Of a DNA stretch of 64,000 nucleotides, positions 25,173 through 34,757 are shown one piece after another. A program made the position numbers and the translations under genes. Origin of the DNA: Carnegiea gigantea (taxonomy: Eukaryota > Streptophyta > Magnoliopsida > Caryophyllales > Cactaceae); the NCBI GenBank assembly GCA_029747015.1, contig JAKOGI010000352.1, forward strand, positions 543,501-607,500, written 5' to 3'. Each line of letters opens with the position of its first letter. The stretch's first letter is position 1. Below the pieces are notes generated by a model that was not told the DNA's origin, did not search any database, and saw nothing but the letters and a program-made list of their open reading frames with translations.

Positions 25173-25811
25173 TTGGAAAGCTTAGATTATGTTGAGCTTA
25201 GTGAAGATGAGGCATTAAACCCAATCCTAAGTAACAACAAAGGACTTGTTGAAATTATATTGGACAATGAATATGAAGAAAGTGATTATGAAGAAACAAG
25301 TCATATGATGGAAAGTAGTTCGGTTAGCCTTGGTGATCTTCAAGGAGAAGAATTTATTGTAGACAATGATCATGAAGAAGTCAAAGGGGATTGGGTTCTT
25401 CCCATAATCTTGAAAGATATGATCTATAAAAAATTCATTTTTCAATTAAAAAGCAAATACGTATGTGAAATTATGGAAGGAGATCTTGAGATAAAAGATT
25501 GTGAATATAACATTGGGGAAGTTAATCTGATTAATTCGGAGAATATCTTTAAGCATAACAAAGATAGAAAGTATAGGTATATCCATGTCGGAAGCGTCCC
25601 AGTTCAAATCACTCCGTTACAATATTATGGTAAAGATATTGATCTTTACGTTTAACTCTATGATATTAGGCACACCAAAATTAATAATCAGATCATCACA
25701 GGGATAAAAACCAATTTATGTAATAGGTCAGTAGGATTCAACTACCGACCAGCATATTATGTGAGTCTAAAAGATGAATTTGCTAAAAACTTCCTATTCC
25801 TTAAGATATAA
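25173..25811 (+). pseudogene. Caulimovirid movement protein (30K superfamily) region
   Basis: An open frame of 160 codons with an acidic first half (about residues 5-70) ends in a single in-frame TAA at 25653. The same frame continues to a second stop at 25811. The 30K-type core runs from about 25390 on. It includes the YIHVGSVPVQITPL stretch before the stop and the LYDIRHT stretch after it, matching the caulimovirid pattern in which an L-x-D-x-R motif follows a hydrophobic strand. Movement proteins act at plasmodesmata. It is apparently fused downstream of the coat protein in one polyprotein. Confidence 0.75.
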
Positions 25812-25827
25812 ACAGTTGGGATGGATA

Positions 25828-25911
25828 TGACGAGAGGAGGATATTCCTTAAGATGAAAATCTTTATGTACTATTAGGGCATCCTAGGTACCCCCATCCCC
25901 TCTATAAATAG
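25828..25911 (+). promoter_or_regulatory. Caulimovirid 35S-type promoter
   Basis: TATA box TCTATAAATAGAG at 25901-25913, with a TGACG motif (as-1 half-site type) at 25828-25832 about 75 bp upstream. Followed after about 160 bp by a poly(A) signal, the compact promoter-to-poly(A) arrangement used for terminally redundant pararetroviral RNA. Activity is not known. Confidence 0.65.
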
Positions 25912-26068
25912 AGAGGTCAAATGCTGAGAAGGGACACGGCTATTTGAGCATTCTTGAGCAAAAGAGAAGTCAGGATTCTCCATTTGTCTGTGAGAAAGCA
26001 TCTCTAATGATCTTAGTTTAAGTCCCTCCTCCAGCTTTCAATTGTAATATAACCACTTTCAAACTTTC

Positions 26069-26074
26069 AATAAA
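26069..26074 (+). terminator. Caulimovirid poly(A) signal
   Basis: AATAAA, within TTCAATAAAATAAG, 166 bp after the TATA box. Position matches the end of the R region in caulimovirids. Confidence 0.65.
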
Positions 26075-26460
26075 ATAAGTTTCCCAGTAGGGAATGTTAT
26101 TCAATCGAACCTTATGTCTTAAATATTATAATTTTTCGATTAAAGTCTTACTATCCTTCAAAATATAAAACTTGATTAGTGACTACGGTCTGAGGTAGGA
26201 AATGAAACAGATCCGTGCTGTGCCTGATCTAAGGAAGGTGTAGTTGAGATTAACAATATCTGTAAACCGGAATCTAGAGGAACGCCAGGGTTCAACGCTG
26301 ACTAAGTTCATGTAACAGTCGAAACTCTCTAATTAAGTTTTAATTATTTTTGCTAAGTATGGTGGGCCTATAACCACAAAAAGTATAATATATAAGATAT
26401 AAGTAGTAGATTGTGATAACTAGTACCAGTAGAGTCTTTATAAGAAGTTAAATCAAGCAT
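26075..26460 (+). other. Caulimovirid leader remnant
   Basis: Non-coding sequence after the poly(A) signal, with GGTCTGAGGTAGG and CTGTGCCTGATCTAAGG phrases and short upstream ATGs, as expected for the structured viral leader. In the circular viral genome it would join the leader end that precedes the primer site at 23373, so the copy was opened inside the leader. Confidence 0.5.
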
Positions 26461-26479
26461 ATTTCCTGAAAAAAACTCT

Positions 26480-26677
26480 AAAAATAGCTTATTTGCTTAG
26501 CTAACTCTTCTCAGGGGCTTTTCTGCAATTTCCAAAAGTTCAAAGATTAAATTATAAATAAAAAGCATTAGAAAGTCACTTGTATTAAAACTGAGGTACC
26601 AAAGTGTAGATATTTTCAAAACCTGATCTAACATGTGAATACGCTAAAACTGGAGGTACCAAAGTGTAAATTTTTCC
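26480..26677 (-). repeat. Right terminal inverted repeat
   Basis: Contains GAGGTACCAAAGTGTA twice (about 26593-26608 and 26653-26668). On the minus strand the order of words mirrors 23103-23300. The outer end is TTTTTCC, immediately followed by the 8-bp repeat TTGATTGT. Confidence 0.65.
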
Positions 26678-26685
26678 TTGATTGT

Positions 26686-26844
26686 TTACCTACTAGATTA
26701 GACAAGTAGCATAACTCAATTTTATTCTCAAATTTTGCTTCACTTAGCCTATCTTGAGGGAGTATAACTCGATGGGTTGAACTAGTTCCTATCGGAGACA
26801 ACCATGATTTGTTATAATGTGAACGTGTGCTTGCAATCATACCA
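26686..26844 (+). repeat. LARD 5' LTR, second part
   Basis: Aligns with 38840-39001: TTTACCTACTAGATTAGACA versus TTTACCTATTAGGTTAGATA, through GCATAACTCAATTTTATTCTC, to TTGCAATCATACCA. The combined first LTR is about 1.3 kb, matching the 3' LTR. Confidence 0.85.
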
Positions 26845-26850
26845 AGTTTT

Positions 26851-26868
26851 TAGCGCTATTGTCCGGGA
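26851..26868 (+). other. LARD primer-binding site (tRNA-Asp type, decayed)
   Basis: TAGCGCTATTGTCCGGGA, five differences from TGGCGCCGTTGCCGGGGA (consensus from memory), four of them G/C to A/T transitions. It places this element with the Athila group despite the missing gag-pol. Confidence 0.7.
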
Positions 26869-27059
26869 TTAGTGTCGGATATTGAGTTTTTCTCGATAGG
26901 TTTGACTAAACTTTTGTTTTTCTTTGCAAAAAAAACCAAAAAAAAAAAAAAATATTAATTAAAAAATTCAAAAAAACGTTGAGAAAGAACAATGACAATT
27001 TTTCATTTTTCTCAATTCGAACATGAATTATTTTGGAGGTATTTTTCGCATTAGGTATC

Positions 27060-28040
27060 TTTCTTGCTCAAGGTGATTATTGTGTGGGTAAATGGAAAAT
27101 TGTAGACACTGTTGATGAGGGTGTGAATAGTAAAACCCAAGCTTTTTTAGAGTATTAGTGTTTTCTTGGTAAAAGTGTTGATGAGGTATGGTATTTGCTT
27201 GAGTGGCTTACTTGGGACTCATTTGAGCTTGAAAAGGCTAGTGTTTGTAGATATTCATTCCCTGATCCTTGTGCATTGTATGCTAGATCTTATTATGCCT
27301 CTTTTTGGCATGACTTGTGTGTAATTCTTCTAACCATAATCTTAATTGGTGTCCTTATTATGTATGCTATGCTCAATTTGACTTTGCATCACCCACGTTC
27401 AATGCTAATGTTGTTATAACCTTACCGAATTTATCGTTTCCTTTAGCTCAGTTTGTTGCTAGGTATAGTATTGTTGATGCATGTTTTAAGTCAGAAGATA
27501 TTTTAAATGAGGTGCATGATCTAGTTGAGACTCCTTTGAAAGAGTTATGTGAATTGGTTATGCTTGAGGAGTCTCTTAACCTTCGTTGTGATATTGTTCT
27601 CCCTAAACCCCTTGATCATTCATATGCTTCCCCTCTTTATTCATTACCCTGTGTTTCCCCCCCGAGTACTACATGGATGCGCCCACTGGTAATCCTATGA
27701 TTTGAATGCTACTATGGGTTTGGGCTAAGAATAACATGTTTCGTATGCTTGGTGGAAGAGTTGATGATTATGCATCCCTAGGTTGCTTTAGAGGGTATGA
27801 TTCCTCCATTGATCCTTATTGTGTATGCCTAGAGGACTTGGCCTAGGAAACTCATGTTGACTATATTCTTCAATCATTCCTATGATTTTTCTAAGATCTT
27901 TGATAAGGTTAAGATGATACTTATTGTCTTTGGTGTGATCTTGATTATTGCCTCTTTCTTTGTATTTTCTGAATTGTGGTCCCAGGAGTTTGATAAGCTC
28001 CTATGTGTTTTGACAGTATCTAATTTGACGGGCTAAGTCT
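27060..28040 (+). pseudogene. Decayed ORF of unknown function in the LARD interior
   Basis: A single ancestral frame can be followed across shifts at 27195-27300, 27317-27700 and 27854-28036. Seen: SFPDPCALYARSYYASFW; a zinc-knuckle-like CNSSNHNLNWCPYYVCYA in which the expected first Cys position is His; and a C-terminal hydrophobic segment (ILIVFGVILIIASFFVF) that looks membrane-spanning, followed by LWSQEFDKLL. A two-base GTGT slip at about 27317 accounts for one frame change. I recall similar hypothetical proteins from LARD-type elements of woody eudicots but know no function. It is not gag by any motif except the weak zinc knuckle. Confidence 0.5.
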
Positions 28041-29116
28041 TGAAATTGTGATGGAATGACTGATGCTCTATTTGCCTCATTTGTAAGGAAGTCTTAACTT
28101 AGGCGTACTTAGCGCCTAACCTAGTGAGATCGTTATATTTTGTTCCCTTTCCTCTCTCTTACTTTCTTTACTTTAAATAATGCTTTACATAAGCATAGGA
28201 GAAAGGTGGTTTCATGTTTTCCATTTTGGCTTTTAGTTTGTATTCATGTTAGAGCATATGGTTTTAGGTTTCTTTTTATTTGCATTAGCGTGTTGCATTT
28301 ACTTGAATTTAGGTTTGCGTATAGAATTGTATAGAGCGATGGTATGATGGGTTGGAGATGCTATCAAATGATGGATTTGCTAGGCAAAATAGTCTTCATG
28401 AGCTTGAGTAATTTTTGATGTGTAATCCATTTTGGTGCTCAAATTTGTGAAAATTTTATGAATATTTTTTATTTTAACTCTTGTCTTAATTGAGAACTAC
28501 GTTTCCCCTAGGGTCATTGATACTAATGTTTGTACATGAGAGTCATTTTACGAGTTTATTGAGACCTTGGTATATATCCTGTGAGACTTTGAACCTTTTT
28601 TGGACTAATTCATTATATTTATCCTTATGTTCTTTCACGTATGTGACTCTTCTAAGTTGCATCTCTAATGCTTGCTTAGATTCTTATTCAAGACCACATT
28701 AACATGTGTATAGTTGATGATAGGATAGAGGCATCTAGCCAAATGGCCCACCCTTATGTTACATATTTATTCCCTTTGCTAGTCCCTTTGAACTTATATC
28801 CGTTTTCATAGTGATCACTTCATATCAGCCCTTGGCCATATACATATTTCTAACCTTTAAATTAAGTCTATGGAGCATCACTTCATGTCTGTAATGGGTG
28901 GTTTTTGGCTAATTGAGTTTGAGGTGGCCTTGTGGTTTTTTAAGGAATTGATGAAATTGAGCATTTACTTGTGGTTCCGTCTTATTTAGGTTGTGTATAT
29001 ATGTATTCGGTTGTAAATTGATAGTTAGTGATCCTATGCCTTTCAATAATTGCAATTTCCATTTCATTTCCCAAAAAAAAAAACAAATAGAAAAAAAGTT
29101 GTGTTGAAGAAAAAGA
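28041..29116 (+). other. LARD interior, non-coding
   Basis: T-rich sequence, with A-rich runs near 29070-29100 where the CACTA element inserted. No recognisable protein; short ORFs at 28140 and 28490 look accidental. Confidence 0.5.
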
Positions 29117-29600
29117 TAGTACCAGAAAAAGTCAAATTACCAACAGAATGTCCAACCGTTTTTTGCCATTAAATGTCCGGTAATTACGTTTCCAACTATT
29201 TTACCTTCCATTTTTTGTGGTTGGAAAGTCGGAAAAAATTTCCAACCACAAATGTAAAAATCGGTTGGTAATTTTCAACCACATTGCCCACTATATTAAC
29301 TGGTTGGAGTTCCAACCAATACAAAACGGTCAGACTTTCAACTGTTTTTACCACTATTTTAATTACAGTTGGAAAATTTTCCAACCATTCTACCTTCATT
29401 TTTTGTCCACTTTTATCAACTGATTTTTAAAATGGTTGCTAAGGTTGCCAACCGCTTTTGAAACAGTTGGTAAATCTAGGTAAACCTATGAAAGCCAATT
29501 TCCCACTACATTTTGAAACGGTTGGTAAATCTAGTTAAGACAATTTCCCACCACTTTAGGAAACGGTAGGTATTTTGCATATTATCAACCATAATAGCAT
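29117..29600. repeat. CACTA subterminal repeat array, left
   Basis: Dense short repeats CCAACC, GGTTGG and variants in both orientations (for example 29150-29160, 29268-29280, 29300-29320), the expected binding region for the TNP1-type protein. AT-rich spacer of about 230 bp follows before the TNP1-like gene. Confidence 0.75.
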
Positions 29601-29852
29601 TTAATATTTGCAATCCCAAATATTGTACCTGATTTGTACAAACCACAAATATTGTACTTGTTTAATCTAATAAAGTGCAACACACCAAAAAATATAGCAT
29701 TATCGCTCATATATTAACATAATTAGTCTAAAACAAGGTATACGAAATACATAATACGTTTATAGATTTGCAAATAAAGTGCAACACACTACTCATAACT
29801 AGATCCACAAATTAAGCGTGACATACAAACTGAATTTGACGTAGTACTAAGA

Positions 29853-30296
29853 TCACTCATCTTCATCATCATCAGAGTCACTATCTCCAAGCGGAGCCAT
29901 GTTGAACTTCTCAAAAAGGATGTTTAGCTTTTGCTTCAATCGCTTGTTCTCCTTCTTAAGTCACTCCATCTCTTTTTCCTTTTCCTTATTTGCTTTTTGC
30001 ACCTCCTCCAATTTCGAAGCCACTTCAGCAACAACAGCTTTGAACTCTGGTGTGTCTACCACAGGAAGACTCTTTTGACGAGATGTATCCGTAGATTTTT
30101 GACTGCCAGAAGAAGAGTCCTCAAAAGTAGATCCATGAAGTCCAAGCCCGTAGATTTTCCCTTTTCTTGTCACGCCAACGGATTCCTTCCATATTTCCAG
30201 CTCCTTTATTGCTTGTGTTTGTTGTTCTTTTGCTTCAACTTCTTCAACTGTGCATCTCGCATCATCACCTTCAGCTGAGGTATTAGGCAATTTCAA
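29853..30296 (-). pseudogene. TNP1-like (Ptta/En/Spm) protein, C-terminal exon
   Basis: Minus strand: W-KESVGVTRKGKIYGLGLHG (the W...GR-YGLG core of the Ptta/En/Spm family), then S/T-rich sequence, a coiled coil (VVAEVASKLEEVQKANKEKE), an in-frame TGA near 29958, a further charged helix, and an acidic tail of D/E repeats to the stop at 29853. Family role: binds subterminal repeats. Upstream exons are not recognised. Confidence 0.7.
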
Positions 30297-32329
30297 CTCA
30301 TCCTTCCTTTTTTTTGAACTTCTCCTTCATATTAAAAGCAAATAAATCATAATTAAGACATTTGACAACAATTTCTTGTCTAAATTTTAATGTTGTTTGA
30401 TTTGTCCTACCTAAATTCGACTCAAACCCGAATTTTTACCAGTGCTAATCTTAATGGAAGATTAGTAGCTACAACGACAGAGACATACTAACAAAGTTCA
30501 CAAATATGATATAATATTTTATTAGAAGCATGTACAAGTTACAGATGAGACTATGAAAGCTAGCTATATGCTGAATAAGTTATTGGGTCAGCCCACCTTG
30601 AAATCCTTCTGGACTGCCTCCATGATAGGTAAATATCTATAGGCTGAAGCCCACAATAAAGATTTCTCAGGCATCAAGACTCTCAACATTCTTAAGCGAA
30701 AACCCACATCAACATCCAATATTAATAGAGGATTCGTATTAATTGATACCATAACCATGAAAATATGAGATACATTTGCTTGTTGCCCATATCATGTTGG
30801 CGCGAACAGGATTTAGCTCAACTGGCAAAAATAATGCTGGTAAATGCTCTTTCCAGGTTCCAATTCTCTAAGAATGGTACATAGTCACTGGAAATTTTCC
30901 GGTAATAAGAATGTGCTCATTGGTTATATGTGCAACTATTGTATGCTAGCCCTTACCTTAAAACTCGTACATGAACTCAAGATAGGGAGCCCACTTACCA
31001 ATCAGAAAATGTCTACGGATTTTTATGCCCAGACATTTCTCTTTATGCTTAGGATATGAAAGTGATGAGGTTTACATGGATTTCACAAAGAAAATAAACT
31101 CATTTGATCCATTTATTACACTCACATAATATATATGTTGATTCTCCATTTAGTTATTTTGAATAACAATAGGTGCACTTGGCTAAATCATTCATTTCTG
31201 CAAGAGCTTGAATTTCTAATGCTTATGTGTTAAAATAGTTTTTGAAAAGTGAATCTGGAGTCTAAGTTCTGATTACCCAGTCTGGGGTATTGTTTGTGCA
31301 TAAGTTCATTGGAGTATGTTTATAGCAATTTAAACTTTGACTTCACTTTGATTTATATCAATTGGTTTGTCACAAAAACTATGAAAACTCAATTGGATAA
31401 ATTACAACTTTTATTGCATCTTCTCCAAAATATCTCGAGCTTGAAAAGGTCAATCCATCATTGCTGTTAAGCCCTTCATTTTTATTACATCGATGCGAAT
31501 GGTATAGAGAAACTACCGCACAACTAATAGGATGCGATGCAACTCAAAAAATTTGTTTCTATCCAGAGCCGCATGTTTGAAGTACGACATTGCCTATAAG
31601 CTTATGGTCACATCTATGGCTAGAATAACTTATTAACAATTTTCCTAAATGTGTTGGATTCTATGAGACAAAAAGGCTATCAACAATAAGGGCAACAGAC
31701 TATTAGCTTTTGAGTGATATGCAGATGTTTGCATAAAATAAAATTTCTAAATGCAACATCGCTCATTGGAATTCACCTTTGAGCTACTTATCAAGTTTAA
31801 ATTTAAACATTCGTGTATAAGAAGGATTATTCATGCTCCCTTGATACGGAATCTTTTTGAAATTCATATCCATTCACATAGTACATGGGCCAAGTTCCGA
31901 CGCCATTATGTGGAGCCAATGATATTTGAAAAAGATACTTGTGGTGATCCGCATCAACGAGCTCATATTTGTGCACCTATGTCATTAGCAAGTTATTATT
32001 AGAAGGAATCTCATGAATACTCATAACTACCTAGTATGTACATAATTAACTTACATTATGTTTGAACCAATTAGAAAATTCTGATTCAATCATGACATCA
32101 ACATCTTCGTCACGAAGATATTGGTTTTGTGCTTACTTCTCCTCCTTAAATGCGTCGCAAAAAGGGGTGTCATTAATTTACCATACATATTATTGTTAAA
32201 TAGATTGTGTCTATTATGATACTCACGCCAAATATGGTTGAACCTCAGTACAGTTGAGAAGAACATGCAAGTGAGCAGCTTTAACCTCTTTTGGCATGAG
32301 ATATCACTTTCTCTCCTCATCCGCTGGAT
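30297..32329 (-). other. CACTA region between TNP2 and TNP1, no clear gene
   Basis: Probably introns and missing exons of the TNP1-like gene. I could not recognise protein on either strand; ORFs at 30844 and 31751 (+) resemble nothing known to me. Confidence 0.4.
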
Positions 32330-34757
32330 AATTGTAAGTTAAAAATAGACAATGTTTGTTGCAATGCTTCATTTTTCACTTGATACTCATTCTGCCTGAA
32401 ATGAGTTCTCACTGAAGGAACATGGGATCCGAAGTAATATGCAACAAAATGAGAGGTTTCTAGACCCAAGTATGCTTCACAAATAGACCCTTCAAGTCGA
32501 GCTTTATTCTACACCATCCATTTCAATTTACCAAAAAACCTATCATCCAACAAATAGATTATTTGGCACTAGAAGTTTTTAAAAAAGCAAAGCATCAAAC
32601 AATAATGATCATTACCTCTCAAAAGAATATATCCAATGACATTGGACTGGCCCCCCAGTATTGCTTCACATGCTAAATGGACAGGCAAATGTTCCATACA
32701 ATTAAAGAAACTCGGGGGGAATATTCTCTCCAACTTACAAAGAATAATAGGAATATTTGCATCCATTTGTAACAACTTATGTGTTTGCAACACTGATGAA
32801 CACAAGGCTTTAAGAAATTGACTTATCTCAGTAAGAGGCTTCCAAACTTGTTCTGGCAATGCATCAAATGCAATTGGAAGTAAGCTCTCCATAAACACAT
32901 GGCCGTCATGCCTCCTCAAGTTACATAACTTTGTTGCATCAACATCTACACAATTAGCAGTAAACGACGAGTAACCATTTGGCATCCTCAACTTCGAAGT
33001 CCATTCACATATCTCTCTTCTTTGCTCCATATTTAGAGTAAATTTAGCTTTTGGCTTCACAACTTTACCATTATATAGGCGTTGAAGATGTAATTCCTTT
33101 CGATTACAAAGTGTCTCCATGTTCAACTGAGCCTGCGCATCATCTTTGGTCTTACCCTTTACATCCATAATAGTGTTGAGCATATTGTCAAAGAAATTCT
33201 TTTCAATATGCATAATATCAAGATTGTGGCGTAACAAATTTGTCTTCATATATGGCAACTCCCATAAGATGCTGCGCTTTATCCAATTGTGGGTCTCTTT
33301 AAAACCAGAAATCTTAAAAGATGCTATCTCAGTCACCTTAGGAAGGTTAGACACTAATTGCTATATTTGGTCGACCATAAATCTCATTGGAGGTGGATCG
33401 TGCTCCACTTTATTTTTCTGAAAAGATTGTTTATTTCTTCTGAATGGATGATCTAGTAGCAAAAACAAACGATGATAGTCAATCCAAGTTGCCTTTCCTC
33501 CTTTCTTCAACCTAAAAGACTTTGTTTGATGCATACAAATTGGACAGGCTAACATGCCATGGGTGCCATGGGTGCTCCGCCGCGAAAGCACACCGTACGT
33601 AGAAAAATCATTAATAGTCCACATCAATACTGCCCTCATTAAGAAGTTTTCCTTTCGAGAGATATCGTAAATTAAAACATCAAGCTAAAGTGTTTTCAAG
33701 TCATCAATTAGCGGTTCTAAGTATACATCTATCTTAGACTTAGGATATTAGGGCATGGAATTATGCATGTTAAGAAAATATAAGGAGTAGTCATGCACAT
33801 TTTAGGAAGAAGATTGTAGGGGGTGATGATTGGCCAACAAGAATAACTTTTCGAAGACAAAGAATATGGAGTGAAGCAATCAGCACATAAGCCAAGCCTA
33901 ACATTACGTGGCTCTGATGCAAAAGCAGAGTGTGTTCTATTAAAATGTTTCCAGGCTTCTCCATCAGATGGATGACATAGCACACCAGGTTGTCGTGGAT
34001 TTTCATGGTGCCATCTCATATACTCAGCAGAACTACATGAAGTAAACAATCTCTGAAGTCGGGGAATGATTGGAAGCTAATGTATCCTCGCATGTGGAAC
34101 CTCTTTCCCTTTTTCCTTCTTTGACCTCTTTGTTTTGTATCTTGGATGGTGACATAACTTGCACTCATGAAGACCTAAATCATCCTTATGGTACAACATG
34201 CAACCATTAGGACAATAATCAATATTTTCAGCAGTAAGCCTAAGTTTCCCCACAATTCTCTTCACCTCTAAGAATTTACTAGGCAAAGCATTCCTAGGTG
34301 GGTAAGGCTCTTTTATTAATCCAGCAAACCCATTAAAACAATAATGAGAAATGTTGCAATCACATTTAATGCTCATCAATCTCACTACAGCCTCCAATTC
34401 ACTCATGTGATTGCCGAGCCATACTGGTCTTTGTGCAACATCTAACATATCGTAAAAACTCGGAGCTTCAGGATCTGGAGGTTCATTTGCATTAGGATCT
34501 GGAGGTTCATTCGCATTAGGATCCATGTTCGTAGTCTGACGTTCATATCTATGATTATGCCCAAAGGCATCTTCCACCTTGGCCTCATAGGTGTTCATAG
34601 ATTGGTGATCGTCATCTACATGATCATTGCTTGAGGAACCATGATACATGTTAGTAATATCATTGTCCTGAGGTTCAGTTTCCCCATGAGACGTCCAATA
34701 CCAGTATCCTTGTAAGAAACCCCTTCTATAAAGATATATACCTTGAAGCATAGACAC
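32330..34757 (-). pseudogene. TNP2-type CACTA transposase, broken
   Basis: From the N-terminal side: leader and acidic region with a tandem octapeptide DPNANEPP (34526-34474); MSIKCDCNISHYCFN, YCPNGCMLYHKDD and ECKLCHHPRYK (about 34380-34140); then, in another frame, MRWHHENP and FASEPRNVRLGLCADCF (about 34010-33890); PLIDDLKTL (about 33710); LACPICMHQTKSFRLKKGGK (about 33555-33490). The longest frame is 33354-32569, with LPYMKTNLLRHNLDIMHIEK, DGHVFMESLLPIAF and LCKLERIFPPSFFNCMEHLP (DUF4218 region). The end reads ARLEGSICEAYLGLETSHF to a stop near 32325. It catalyses CACTA transposition in intact relatives. At least four frame breaks here. Confidence 0.85.

Larger units (their letters stand above)
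23330..26440 (+). other. Endogenous caulimovirid (plant pararetrovirus) fragment, internally deleted
   Basis: Order: end of leader, tRNA-Met primer site (23373), coiled-coil ORF, coat-protein region with zinc finger, movement-protein region, then an abrupt join near 25812 to promoter, poly(A) signal and leader. The protease, reverse transcriptase, RNase H and inclusion-body/transactivator genes expected between movement protein and promoter are absent. Coat protein before movement protein is the order I associate with cavemoviruses and solendoviruses (from memory), rather than badnaviruses. It is broken by several stops and frameshifts and cannot encode a functional virus. Exact outer limits are uncertain by tens of bases. 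Confidence 0.8.
23103..26677 (+). mobile_element. Terminal-inverted-repeat element containing caulimovirid sequence
   Basis: The left end GGGTAATTTACATTTGGGTG and the right end, reverse-complemented, GGAAAAATTTACACTTTGGT are imperfect inverted repeats. Similarity continues inwards for about 180-200 bp on both sides, with an internal second copy of the same words. An 8-bp perfect direct repeat TTGATTGT flanks it (23095-23102 and 26678-26685), and the sister LTR at about 38831 shows the unoccupied sequence. No transposase is recognised. Between the inverted repeats lies an endogenous pararetrovirus fragment. Long TIRs suggest a Mutator-like element, the 8-bp duplication a hAT; superfamily unresolved. 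Confidence 0.7.

Noticed and set aside
30844..32002. + strand ORFs inside the CACTA element
   Set aside because: Opposite strand to both transposon genes and no recognisable motifs; likely chance frames in intronic sequence.
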